A stretch of DNA of 64,000 nt from Oryzobacter telluris. GTDB lineage: Bacteria > Actinomycetota > Actinomycetes > Actinomycetales > Dermatophilaceae. Under the pieces are notes generated by a model. It was not told the origin of the DNA. It saw only the letters and a list, made by a program, of their open reading frames with translations, and made no database searches. A program made the translations under genes and the position numbers. Location: positions 2,232,001 to 2,296,000 of the forward strand of contig NZ_CP170723.1 of assembly GCF_043099285.1 (NCBI RefSeq), given 5' to 3'. Below, in pieces: positions 19,984 to 27,976 of this stretch; the first letter of the stretch is position 1; each line of letters begins with the position of its first letter.

Positions 19984-21087
19984 ATGTCCGACGAGAAGGC
20001 CCCGGCGGGCGCCGTTCGCCTCGCCAGAGTCGCCGGCGTCCCGGTCTACCTCGACCGCACCTGGCTCTTCCTCGCGGCGTTCATCGCGTGGACCGGCTGG
20101 CAGGCGGGGCGCGACCTCGGCCCCGGTACCGCGGTCGCCTACGCGCTGTGGCTCGTCGTGGGGATCCTCATCGCCGTCCTCGGCCACGAGGTCGCGCACG
20201 CGCTGGCCGGCCGGCTCCTCGGGTTCCGGGTGCACCGCATCGTCGCGACCCTCTGGGGCGGGCACACCTCCTACGACGGCACGGGCATCACGCCAGGCCG
20301 CGCCGCCGTGGTGGCCGTCAGCGGGCCGCTCGCCAACCTCCTCCTCGCCGGCATCGGCTTCGTGGCCTCGGCGGTGCTGCCGTGGCCGGCGTCGGAGTTC
20401 GCCTGGTCCTTCTTCTCCATGAACCTCCTGCTGGCCGGCTTCAACCTCCTGCCCGGACTGCCGCTCGACGGCGGCCAGGTCGTCGAGTCCCTCGTGTGGA
20501 AGGTGTCCGGCCGGCGCGACCTCGGGCTCGTCGTCGCCGGGTGGTGCGGGCGCGTCCTCGCGGTGCTCCTCGTCCTCTGGTTCCTCGTCCGTCCGCTGGC
20601 CCTGGGCCGCCGTGAGGACCTCGACCTGCTCTCGGTCGGCCTGGCGCTCGTCATGGCATGGATCCTCTGGTCCGGCGCCACCGCGGCCATCCGACGGGCG
20701 CCGCTCGAGCGGGTGCTGCGCTCGGTGCGCCTCGGCGACGTGGCGGAGGCCGTCACCGTCCTGCCGACGAGCACCCCGCTGGGCGAGGCCCGCCTGCACC
20801 CCGACCTCGTCGTCTGCGAGGACGAGCACGGCCGCCCGACCCTCGCCCTCGTCGGCGAGCTCGCCACCGACGCACCGCCGTCGGCACCCATCGGCTCGGT
20901 CGTCCTGCGCCTGCCCGACGAGAACGTCGTCGAGGCCGGCCCCGAGGACGCGGTCGACCGCGCCATCAGCGCGATGGCGACGTCGCGCGTCGCGCTCGTC
21001 GTCCTCACGCAGGGCGGGCGGGCGTGGGGCATGGTCAGCGCCTCGGCCCTCGAGGCCGCGGCGGCCCGGCCCCGCGCGCGCAACTAG
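19984..21087 (+). CDS. Site-2 protease family intramembrane metalloprotease (M50)
   Basis: A 367-residue membrane zinc protease. The HEVAH motif is at residues 68-72 in the second helix, and the third metal ligand is probably Asp162 in LPGLPLDGGQ. C-terminal to about six transmembrane helices is a CBS-like cytoplasmic region (about residues 245-365) containing DAVDRAISAM. Such SpoIVFB-like CBS proteases cleave membrane proteins in regulated proteolysis. The start ATG 19984 has TAGGGT seven bases upstream. It is divergent from metH and followed by trmI, the usual actinobacterial neighbour. Confidence 0.88.
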   Translation: MSDEKAPAGAVRLARVAGVPVYLDRTWLFLAAFIAWTGWQAGRDLGPGTAVAYALWLVVGILIAVLGHEVAHALAGRLLGFRVHRIVATLWGGHTSYDGTGITPGRAAVVAVSGPLANLLLAGIGFVASAVLPWPASEFAWSFFSMNLLLAGFNLLPGLPLDGGQVVESLVWKVSGRRDLGLVVAGWCGRVLAVLLVLWFLVRPLALGRREDLDLLSVGLALVMAWILWSGATAAIRRAPLERVLRSVRLGDVAEAVTVLPTSTPLGEARLHPDLVVCEDEHGRPTLALVGELATDAPPSAPIGSVVLRLPDENVVEAGPEDAVDRAISAMATSRVALVVLTQGGRAWGMVSASALEAAAARPRARN

Positions 21088-21098
21088 ACTTCGCGCCC

Positions 21099-22124
21099 AT
21101 GACCTCCCCGAGCGAGCCCACGGCCGCGACCGGCACCGAGCTGCGGCGCGGGCCCTTCTCGGTCGGCGAGCGCGTCCAGCTCACCGACCCCAAGGGCCGG
21201 ATGCACACCATCGAGCTCGCGCCCGGGAAGCAGTTCCACACCCACCGCGGGTGGATGGCGCACGACGACCTCATCGGCGCCCCCGACGGCTCCACCATCA
21301 CCAACACCGCCGGGGTCGAGTACCTCGCCCTGCGGCCGCTGCTCTCCGACTACGTCATGTCGATGCCGCGCGGCGCCGCCGTGGTCTACCCCAAGGACGC
21401 CGGCCAGATCGTCACCATGGCCGACATGTTCCCCGGGGCCGTCGTCGTCGAGGCGGGCGTCGGCTCGGGCGCCCTGTCGATGTCGCTGCTGCGGGCCGTG
21501 GGGGAGACCGGCCGCGTGCACTCCTTCGAGCGGCGCGAGGACTTCGCCGACATCGCGATGGCCAACGCCCGCGCCTACTTCGGCACCGACCACCCGGCCT
21601 GGACGGTCACCGTCGGCGACCTCGTCGAGGCCCTGCCCCGCACGGTCGAGGACGGCACCGTCGACCGCGTCGTCCTCGACATGCTCGCGCCCTGGGAGTG
21701 CCTCGACGTCGTGGCGGCGGCGCTCGCGCCGGGCGGCGTCCTCATCTGCTACGTCGCCACGGCCACCCAGCTGTCGAAGGTCGCCGAGGCGATGCGCGAC
21801 TCGAACACCTTCACCGAGCCGCAGGCGTGGGAGTCCCTCGTGCGCGGCTGGCACCTCGAGGGCCTGGCCGTCCGCCCGCAGCACCGGATGCACGGCCACA
21901 CCGGTTTCCTCATCACCACGCGACGCCTCGCGCCGGGCACGACACCGCCCCTGCGCAAGCGCCGCCCGGGCAAGGGCTACGTCACCGGCGAGGACGCCAC
22001 CGACGAGGACTGGACCTCGGAGGCCATCGGCGAGCGGGTGCCGTCGGAGAAGCGGGTGCGCAAGGTGCGCCGGGCCGTGACCGACACCTCCCGCCCGGTG
22101 GCCGATACCTCGCCCCCTGCCTGA
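21099..22124 (+). CDS. trmI: tRNA (adenine-58-N1)-methyltransferase TrmI
   Basis: This 341-residue SAM-dependent enzyme methylates A58 of tRNA. An N-terminal beta domain (FSVGERVQLTDPKGR) precedes a Rossmann fold with the SAM loop VVEAGVGSGALS and the catalytic-region motif VVLDMLAPWE. The basic C-terminal extension (about residues 285-341) is common in actinobacterial TrmI. The start ATG 21099 has TAGACT eight bases upstream. Its position directly before the proteasomal ATPase is conserved. Confidence 0.93.
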   Translation: MTSPSEPTAATGTELRRGPFSVGERVQLTDPKGRMHTIELAPGKQFHTHRGWMAHDDLIGAPDGSTITNTAGVEYLALRPLLSDYVMSMPRGAAVVYPKDAGQIVTMADMFPGAVVVEAGVGSGALSMSLLRAVGETGRVHSFERREDFADIAMANARAYFGTDHPAWTVTVGDLVEALPRTVEDGTVDRVVLDMLAPWECLDVVAAALAPGGVLICYVATATQLSKVAEAMRDSNTFTEPQAWESLVRGWHLEGLAVRPQHRMHGHTGFLITTRRLAPGTTPPLRKRRPGKGYVTGEDATDEDWTSEAIGERVPSEKRVRKVRRAVTDTSRPVADTSPPA

Positions 22125-22146
22125 CCTTCGCGGGTTATCGTCGAGC

Positions 22147-23901
22147 ATGAGCACCGACGAGCAGCCCCAGGCCGACCAGCCGGGCGCCCGCGAGCGCCTC
22201 GAGGCCGAGCGCGAGTCGCTCGAGGCCGAGATCGCCGCGCTCCGCTCGCGCGGACAGGCCACGCCGGCCCAGCTGCGGGCGATGGAGCGCGACCTCGCGC
22301 AGATCCGCTCGCAGGCCGCCACGCTCTCCGCGCAGAACGAGCGGCTGGTCCGCACCCTGCGCGACGCCCGCGAGCAGATCGTCACGCTCAAGTCCGAGGT
22401 CGACCGCCTGGCCCAGCCGCCCGCGGCGTACGGCATCGTCATCGAGACCTTCGAGGACGGCACGGCTGACATCCTCACCAGCGGGCGGAAGATGCACGTC
22501 GCGGTGAGCCCCTCGCTCGAGCCCGGTGAGCTCGCTCCCGGCCGCGAGGTCATGCTCAACGAGGCGATGAACATCGTTGCGGCACATGGCTACGAGGTGG
22601 TCGGTGAGGTCGTCCTGTGCAAGGAGGTCCTCGAGGACGGCCGCGTGCTCGTCGTCGCCCAGGCCGACGAGGAGCGGGTCTGCCGCGTCGCCGCGTCGCT
22701 CGACGGCCAGAAGATCCGGGCCGGTGACGCGCTGCTGCTCGAGTCGCGCTCGGGCTTCGTCTTCGAGCGGATCCCCAAGGCCGAGGTCGCCGACCTCGTC
22801 CTCGAGGAGGTCCCCGACATCGACTACTCCGACATCGGAGGGCTCACGGGCCAGATCGAGGCCATCCGCGACGCCGTCGAGCTGCCGTACCTGCACGCCG
22901 ACCTGTACGTCGAGCACCAGCTCAAGCCGCCGAAGGGCGTCCTGCTCTACGGCCCGCCCGGCTGCGGCAAGACGATGATCGCCAAGGCGGTCGCGGCGTC
23001 CCTGGCGCGCAAGGTCGCCGAGAAGGAGGGGCGCGAGCCCGGGAAGTCGTACTTCCTCAACATCAAGGGCCCCGAGCTGCTCAACAAGTACGTCGGCGAG
23101 ACCGAGCGGCACATCCGGCTGATCTTCCAGCGGGCCCGCGAGAAGTCGAGCGAGGGCTACCCGGTCGTCGTGTTCTTCGACGAGATGGAGTCGCTGTTCC
23201 GCACCCGCGGGTCGGGCGTCTCCAGCGACGTCGAGACGACGATCGTCCCGCAGCTGCTCGCCGAGATCGACGGCGTCGAGGGCCTGGAGAACGTCATCGT
23301 CATCGGCGCCTCCAACCGCGAGGACATGATCGACCCCGCGATCCTGCGCCCCGGCCGCCTCGACGTGAAGATCAAGATCGAGCGCCCCGACGCCGAGGCC
23401 GCTCGCGACATCTTCGGCAAGTACCTCATCCCCGGCCTGCCGCTGCACCCCGACGACGTCGAGCAGAACGGCGGCTCCGTGCCCGCCACGCTCCAGGCGA
23501 TGATCGACGCCGTCGTCCTGCGGATGTACACCGAGGAGGAGGAGAACCGCTTCCTCGAGGTCACCTACGCCGGCGGCGACAAGGAGATCCTCTACTTCAA
23601 GGACTTCAACTCCGGCGCGATGATCCAGAACATCGTCGACCGCGCCAAGAAGATGGCGATCAAGGACCTCCTCGACACCGGCCAGCGCGGCCTGCGCGTC
23701 GAGCACCTGCTGCAGTCGTGCACCGACGAGTTCCGGGAGAACGAGGACCTGCCGAACACGACCAACCCCGACGACTGGGCGCGCATCTCCGGCAAGAAGG
23801 GGGAGCGGATCGTCTACATCCGCACCCTCATCAAGACCAAGGAGGGCACCGAGCCCGGCAAGTCGATCAACACCGTCGCGAACACGGGCCAGTACCTCTG
23901 A
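22147..23901 (+). CDS. mpa: Proteasome-associated AAA ATPase Mpa/ARC
   Basis: This 584-residue hexameric unfoldase captures pupylated proteins and feeds them into the 20S proteasome. The N-terminal coiled coil (about residues 10-90) binds Pup, tandem OB domains follow, then the AAA domain with Walker A GPPGCGKT near 270 and Walker B VVFFDEMES near 342. The C-terminus ends GQYL, the HbYX-like tail that docks to the proteasome. TATCGT is five bases before ATG 22147. In most relatives dop follows directly; here it is about 5 kb away. Confidence 0.96.
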   Translation: MSTDEQPQADQPGARERLEAERESLEAEIAALRSRGQATPAQLRAMERDLAQIRSQAATLSAQNERLVRTLRDAREQIVTLKSEVDRLAQPPAAYGIVIETFEDGTADILTSGRKMHVAVSPSLEPGELAPGREVMLNEAMNIVAAHGYEVVGEVVLCKEVLEDGRVLVVAQADEERVCRVAASLDGQKIRAGDALLLESRSGFVFERIPKAEVADLVLEEVPDIDYSDIGGLTGQIEAIRDAVELPYLHADLYVEHQLKPPKGVLLYGPPGCGKTMIAKAVAASLARKVAEKEGREPGKSYFLNIKGPELLNKYVGETERHIRLIFQRAREKSSEGYPVVVFFDEMESLFRTRGSGVSSDVETTIVPQLLAEIDGVEGLENVIVIGASNREDMIDPAILRPGRLDVKIKIERPDAEAARDIFGKYLIPGLPLHPDDVEQNGGSVPATLQAMIDAVVLRMYTEEEENRFLEVTYAGGDKEILYFKDFNSGAMIQNIVDRAKKMAIKDLLDTGQRGLRVEHLLQSCTDEFRENEDLPNTTNPDDWARISGKKGERIVYIRTLIKTKEGTEPGKSINTVANTGQYL

Positions 23902-24416
23902 CCCATCGGCTGCACGCCCTCGAGCTGCTGCCCGACGCGGCAGGCGCCGAGGTGGTGCGGCGCTCGTGGGGTGCGCTGCGCGACGCGGGGCTGCCCTCGC
24001 AGCTCGACCACCGGGGACCGACGAACGCCGTGCACCTCACCGTGGTCGCGGCACCGGTGCTGCCCGACGCCGCGCTCGAGGAGGCCCGCCGGGTGCTCGT
24101 CCCGATGCTGCCCGTGCAGGTGCGGGTGTCGGGGCTGCTGCTCCTCGGGGGAGCGCGGGTCACCGTGGCCCGCGCGGTCGACGTCGACGACGAGGTGCTG
24201 CGGGCGGTGCTGGCGGTCCGCGCCGCCGTGCCGGACCGCCAGCATCCCGGGTGGCTCCCGCACCTCACCCTGGCGCGGCGGCTGCCGCGCGAGCGGGTGC
24301 AGGAGGCGGTCGACGTCCTCGGGTGGGACGACGCGGTGCTCACCCTCGTCGAGCTGCGTCGCTGGGACCCCGACGCGGGTGTCGTCACCCCGGTCACCGG
24401 CGCCGACCCGGCGTGA
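23898..24416 (+). CDS. 2'-5' RNA ligase family protein (start codon uncertain, possibly CTG)
   Basis: A protein of about 172 residues with the two HxT motifs of the 2H phosphoesterase superfamily, AVHLTVV and PHLTLAR. These enzymes ligate or hydrolyse 2',3'-cyclic or 2'-5' phosphate bonds in RNA. Conserved sequence (LHALELLPD) begins right behind the mpa stop, yet no in-frame ATG, GTG or TTG is close. The nearest upstream is GTG 23718, deep in mpa, and the first downstream is GTG 23952, which would delete the first strand. A CTG at 23898 overlaps the mpa stop as CTGA. I use it as a provisional start. Confidence 0.6.
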   Translation: MTHRLHALELLPDAAGAEVVRRSWGALRDAGLPSQLDHRGPTNAVHLTVVAAPVLPDAALEEARRVLVPMLPVQVRVSGLLLLGGARVTVARAVDVDDEVLRAVLAVRAAVPDRQHPGWLPHLTLARRLPRERVQEAVDVLGWDDAVLTLVELRRWDPDAGVVTPVTGADPA

Positions 24417-24475
24417 GTCGAAGGTTGCCGGGTCCGGCTTTGCACAGGTGAGCCCGACGTGCGCACGATGGCGGG

Positions 24476-25369
24476 ATGAAGCTCGGTCTGCAGGTCTCGC
24501 GGTTCTCCTTTCCCGACGCCCCGGCGTCCACCGGCGCCACCTGGCGGGCCATCGCCCGTGACGCGGACGCCGCCGGTCTCGCCTCGCTGTGGGTGATGGA
24601 CCACTTCTTCCAGATCGCCATGGTCGGGCCGCCCGAGGACGACATGCTCGAGGGGTACGCGACGCTGGCCCACGCCGCCGCGGTCACCGAGCGGATCGAG
24701 CTGGGCACCCTCGTCACCGGCGTCACGTACCGCCACCCGGGGGTGCTGCTCAAGACGGTGACGACGCTCGACGTGCTCTCCGGCGGCCGGGCGTGGCTGG
24801 GCATCGGGGCGGCGTGGAACGAGGAGGAGCACCGCGGCCTCGGCGTGCCGTACCCGTCGACCCGCGAGCGGTTCGCCCTCCTCGAGGACACCCTCGAGCT
24901 GGCGCACCGGATGTTCGCCGACGACGACAGCCCGTTCGAGGGCGACGCCGTGGCGCTCGAGCGCCCGCTCAACCGCCCGCAGCCGGTGCGGCGCCCGCCG
25001 ATCATGGTCGGCGGCGGCGGGGAGAGGAGGACGCTGCGGCTCGTGGCGCAGTACGCCGACGCGTGCAACCTGTTCGACACCGGCCTCGGGCCGGAGGGGG
25101 TCCCGCACAAGCTCGAGGTCCTGCGCGGCCACTGCGCCGACGTCGGCCGCGACTACGACGAGATCTCCAAGACGTGCCTCGCCGCGCTCACCCTCGACAC
25201 CGGCGCGCCGCTGCCGTCAGGGGTCCACGGCCACTCGGTCGACGAGGCGGTGGAGCGGCTCGGCCGGCTCGGCGCGGCCGGCATCGACCACGTCATCCTC
25301 AGCACGGCCAACACCACCGACCCCGCCGCCTACGACCGCGTGGCCGAGGTCGTCCGCCAGGTCTCCTGA
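24476..25369 (+). CDS. LLM-class F420-dependent oxidoreductase
   Basis: A 297-residue luciferase-like TIM-barrel oxidoreductase, starting MKLGLQVSRFSFP, with SLWVMDHFFQ and the flavin/F420-site region LGTLVTGVTYRHP. The segment GGRAWLGIGAAW and the C-terminal GIDHVIL are typical. It resembles the TIGR03560/Rv1855c group (recollection). Its substrate is unknown. It is one of two LLM enzymes in the window and belongs to the block lying between mpa and dop. Confidence 0.82.
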   Translation: MKLGLQVSRFSFPDAPASTGATWRAIARDADAAGLASLWVMDHFFQIAMVGPPEDDMLEGYATLAHAAAVTERIELGTLVTGVTYRHPGVLLKTVTTLDVLSGGRAWLGIGAAWNEEEHRGLGVPYPSTRERFALLEDTLELAHRMFADDDSPFEGDAVALERPLNRPQPVRRPPIMVGGGGERRTLRLVAQYADACNLFDTGLGPEGVPHKLEVLRGHCADVGRDYDEISKTCLAALTLDTGAPLPSGVHGHSVDEAVERLGRLGAAGIDHVILSTANTTDPAAYDRVAEVVRQVS

Positions 25370-25399
25370 CGGATCCTGACGGACGACCCGTGCCACCGG

Positions 25400-26434
25400 T
25401 CAGGCGGTGAGCGCCTGCCAGGTGTTCGACCCGACGATGCCGTCGTCGGGCAGCCCCTTCGCGCGCTGGAAGGCGCGCACCTGGGCGTCGGTGCCCGAGC
25501 CGAAGATGCCGTCGGCGCCCGTGGAGTAGCCCTTGGCCGTGAGGCACTTCTGGACGCCGATGACCGCCTCGCCCTGCGACCCGCTCTGCACGTTGACGAT
25601 GAGCGCGGTCCAGGTGTCCTGCCCGACGATGCCGTCGGCGCTCAGTCCGCTCGCGGTCTGGAACGACCGCACGACCGAGGCGGTCCCGGACCCGAAGACG
25701 CCGTCGGCCGACAGGGAGTAGCCGCGCTGGCGCAGGAGGTGCTGCACGGCGCTGACCCGGAAGCCGGAGTCACCCTGGCGCACGAGGGTCCAGCCCGACG
25801 TCGGGGTCGGGGTGCCGCCGCCACCGCCGAGGGAGGCCGCGAGGGCGGGCAGGCGCGAGTCGCTCGGGCCGACGTTGATCTCGAAGTGCATCTCGTCCTT
25901 GCGGCCCGAGTAGTCACCGCCCCAGCGCACGACGCCGTTGCACCGGTTGAGGATGGTGCGGATCGCCGCGACCTGGGCCGAGGTGAAGGTGCCGGCCGCG
26001 CCGAGCGGGTGGTCGGGGGCGTTGACGTCGATCGCCGTGCCGCTCGCGTGGTTCGACAGGCTCGTGCTCCCGGAGATCTCGCGGTAGTTGTGGCCCCAGC
26101 AGCCGGGGGAGTACAGCGCCTCGACGGTGGCGTTGACCTGCACCGCCACGTAGCGCAGCACCGTGTAGACGTCACCGGTGCGCACTCCGGCCGGGAAGGT
26201 CGCGGCCCCCGCGGCGAGGCTGGAGAGCGGGATCTGGCTCGACGTCCCGGCGGTCCAGCCGTTCTGCGAGGTCGCGGCGAAGGCGCCTTCGGCACCGGCG
26301 GTGATGATCCCCCCGGTGAGGAGGAGGCCGCCCGCGCCGCGCAGCAGGGTCCGCCGGCCCAGGGGCGACCTGGTGGCTCCGGCCGGCGCCGCGGCGACGT
26401 CGAGGGGGGTGGTCGGGTCGTGGTGCTCACACAT
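25400..26434 (-). CDS. Tat-exported M15-type peptidase with two peptidoglycan-binding domains
   Basis: A 344-residue exported cell-wall hydrolase. A Tat-type signal (GRRTLLRGAGG, then a hydrophobic stretch ending AFAA) occupies about residues 20-55. The VanY/M15-like domain has the zinc motifs SNHASGTAIDVN and DEMHFEI. A glycine-proline linker leads to two PG_binding_1 repeats, each with the pattern DGIFGSGT or DGVFGSGT and a closing DDGIVGSNTW or ADGIVGQDTW. It probably trims peptide cross-links of peptidoglycan. The ATG at 26434 has AGGAG ten bases upstream. Confidence 0.85.
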   Translation of the reverse strand: MCEHHDPTTPLDVAAAPAGATRSPLGRRTLLRGAGGLLLTGGIITAGAEGAFAATSQNGWTAGTSSQIPLSSLAAGAATFPAGVRTGDVYTVLRYVAVQVNATVEALYSPGCWGHNYREISGSTSLSNHASGTAIDVNAPDHPLGAAGTFTSAQVAAIRTILNRCNGVVRWGGDYSGRKDEMHFEINVGPSDSRLPALAASLGGGGGTPTPTSGWTLVRQGDSGFRVSAVQHLLRQRGYSLSADGVFGSGTASVVRSFQTASGLSADGIVGQDTWTALIVNVQSGSQGEAVIGVQKCLTAKGYSTGADGIFGSGTDAQVRAFQRAKGLPDDGIVGSNTWQALTA

Positions 26435-26459
26435 CGGTTCGTGACTCCTGTGGATCGGT

Positions 26460-26503
26460 GGACAAAAGGTCCCAACCGACTCGACGCTACGGAGGAAAGT
26501 CCC
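26460..26503. promoter_or_regulatory. Candidate operator with 30 bp-spaced GTCCC repeats upstream of the M15 peptidase
   Basis: Two copies of GTCCC (26469-26473 and 26499-26503) lie 30 bp apart, about three helical turns, each preceded by A-rich sequence (ACAAAAGGTCCC and AGGAAAGTCCC). The proximal copy is also part of a GGAC-N5-GTCC palindrome (26460-26472). They sit in the short leader of the peptidase gene. The binding factor is unknown. Confidence 0.35.
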
Positions 26504-26558
26504 ACCCCGCGACCGCAGGCGCCACATCATCCCCACGCGCCACACCGAGGGTCCTCGT

Positions 26559-26608
26559 GTCGCAGGACACGCCGATGAGCGCGCCTGCAGGTCGGCGTGT
26601 CCTGCGAC
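26559..26608. terminator. Long inverted repeat behind the prs-DUF3054 operon
   Basis: A perfect 17 bp stem (26559-26575 with 26592-26608) around a 16-base loop starts eight bases beyond the DUF3054 stop codon. No U-tract follows. It probably ends the prs-DUF3054 transcript before the M15 gene on the same strand. Confidence 0.55.
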
Positions 26609-26616
26609 CCGGGCGG

Positions 26617-26967
26617 TCAGGCGGGGAGGAGGCGGGCGACGAGGCGCCAGCCGAGGAGCAGCACCCCGAGCACCACCGTCGCCACGACGACGAAGGAGGG
26701 CGCGGTGCCCTCGGCCGCCACCCGGCGCAGCACCATCCCGACGACGACGGTGCACGCCAGGACGACCGCCCCGAACGCCAGCGACCGCGGCCCGGCGTCG
26801 AGCGTCACCGACGCCAGCAGCCACCCCGCCGCGGTTCCGACGACGAACGGCGCGGCGGTCCGCAGGATCCCGACGACGTCGAGCCCCTCCGCGTGCGAGC
26901 GCCGCCCCACCGCCGCGAAGACCACGACGAGGACGACGTCGAGCAGCCCGGGCAGCACCCGGCTCAC
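26617..26967 (-). CDS. DUF3054 family membrane protein
   Basis: A 116-residue protein with about four hydrophobic segments and the family's N-terminal signature LLDVVLVVVFAAVGRRSH. APFVVGTAAGW follows. The function of DUF3054 is unknown. The GTG start at 26967 overlaps the stop of the PRPP-synthase gene by 4 bp, so the two are translationally coupled. A functional link to nucleotide or ribose phosphate metabolism is not established. Confidence 0.8.
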   Translation of the reverse strand: MSRVLPGLLDVVLVVVFAAVGRRSHAEGLDVVGILRTAAPFVVGTAAGWLLASVTLDAGPRSLAFGAVVLACTVVVGMVLRRVAAEGTAPSFVVVATVVLGVLLLGWRLVARLLPA

Positions 26968-27956
26968 GGGCGCACCCGGTCGAACAGCGTGTTCTGCCGG
27001 GGCGGCGCGTGCATCGGGTCGACGCCGTCGAACAGGCTCGACACCGACTCGCCGGCGTGGATCCGCTTGATGGCCTCGGCGAACAGCTCGGCGACCGAGC
27101 GCACCTTCAGCCCGGGCCACCCCGCCGGCGCCGGCACGGTGTCGGTGGTGACGACCTCCCGGACCATCGGGTGCGAGCGCAGCCGCTCCACCGCGGAGCC
27201 GGCGAACAGCCCGTGCGTGCACGCCACCGACGCCTCGGTGACCCCGCGGTCGGCGAGGCGGTCGAGGAGCTCGACGATGCTGCCGCCGGTCGCGATCTCG
27301 TCGTCGAGGACGATGGCCCGCTTACCCGAGACGTCGCCGACGATCGAGTCGATGACGACCCGGTCGTCGCTGAGCCGCCGCTTCGAGCCGGCCGCCACCG
27401 GCAGGCCGAGCAGTCGCGAGAACTGGGTCGCGTCCTTGGCGTTGCCCAGGTCGGGGGAGACGACGACGCAGTCGTCGAGCTCCTGCTCGCGGAAGTGGTC
27501 GGCGAGCACGCCGAGCGCCGTGAGGTGGTCGACGGGCACCGAGAAGAACCCGTGCACCTGCGGGGCGTGCAGGTTCATCGTGATGACGCGGTTGGCGCCG
27601 GCGGTGGCGATGAGGTCGGCGACGAGACGTCCCCCGAGCGAGATCCGGGAGGCGTCCTTCTTGTCCGAGCGCGCGTACGCGAAGTGGGGGATGACCGCCG
27701 TGACCATGCCGGCCGACGCACCGCGCGCCGCGTCGATCATCAGCAGGAGCTCCATGAGGGAGTCCTGGGTCGGCGGCACGAGCGGCTGCACGATGTAGAC
27801 GTCGCGCTGGCGGCAGTTGGCCAGCAGCTGCGCCTGGAGGCAGTCGTTGCTGAACCGGGTGACGACCGACTCCGACAGCGGGACGTCGAGCTCGTCGCAG
27901 ATGGCGTGGGCGAGACGGGGGTGCGCCGAGCCGGAGAAGACGACGACCTCGCGCAT
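26964..27956 (-). CDS. Ribose-phosphate pyrophosphokinase homologue (divergent)
   Basis: A 330-residue protein with the PRPP synthetase architecture: N-terminal VVFSGSAHPRLA, the ATP-loop region AVIPHFAYARSDKK, the histidine in NLHAPQVHGFF, and the PRPP-binding loop IVLDDEIATGGSI. Several usually strict positions differ: RFSDGE-type sequence is RFSNDC, YARQDRK is YARSDKK, and DDMIDTGGT is DDEIATGGS. It may be a second, specialised PRPP synthase rather than the housekeeping enzyme. The start ATG 27956 has TAGGCT six bases upstream. Confidence 0.8.
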   Translation of the reverse strand: MREVVVFSGSAHPRLAHAICDELDVPLSESVVTRFSNDCLQAQLLANCRQRDVYIVQPLVPPTQDSLMELLLMIDAARGASAGMVTAVIPHFAYARSDKKDASRISLGGRLVADLIATAGANRVITMNLHAPQVHGFFSVPVDHLTALGVLADHFREQELDDCVVVSPDLGNAKDATQFSRLLGLPVAAGSKRRLSDDRVVIDSIVGDVSGKRAIVLDDEIATGGSIVELLDRLADRGVTEASVACTHGLFAGSAVERLRSHPMVREVVTTDTVPAPAGWPGLKVRSVAELFAEAIKRIHAGESVSSLFDGVDPMHAPPRQNTLFDRVRP

Positions 27957-27976
27957 GGCCGCAGCCTATCCGGAGG

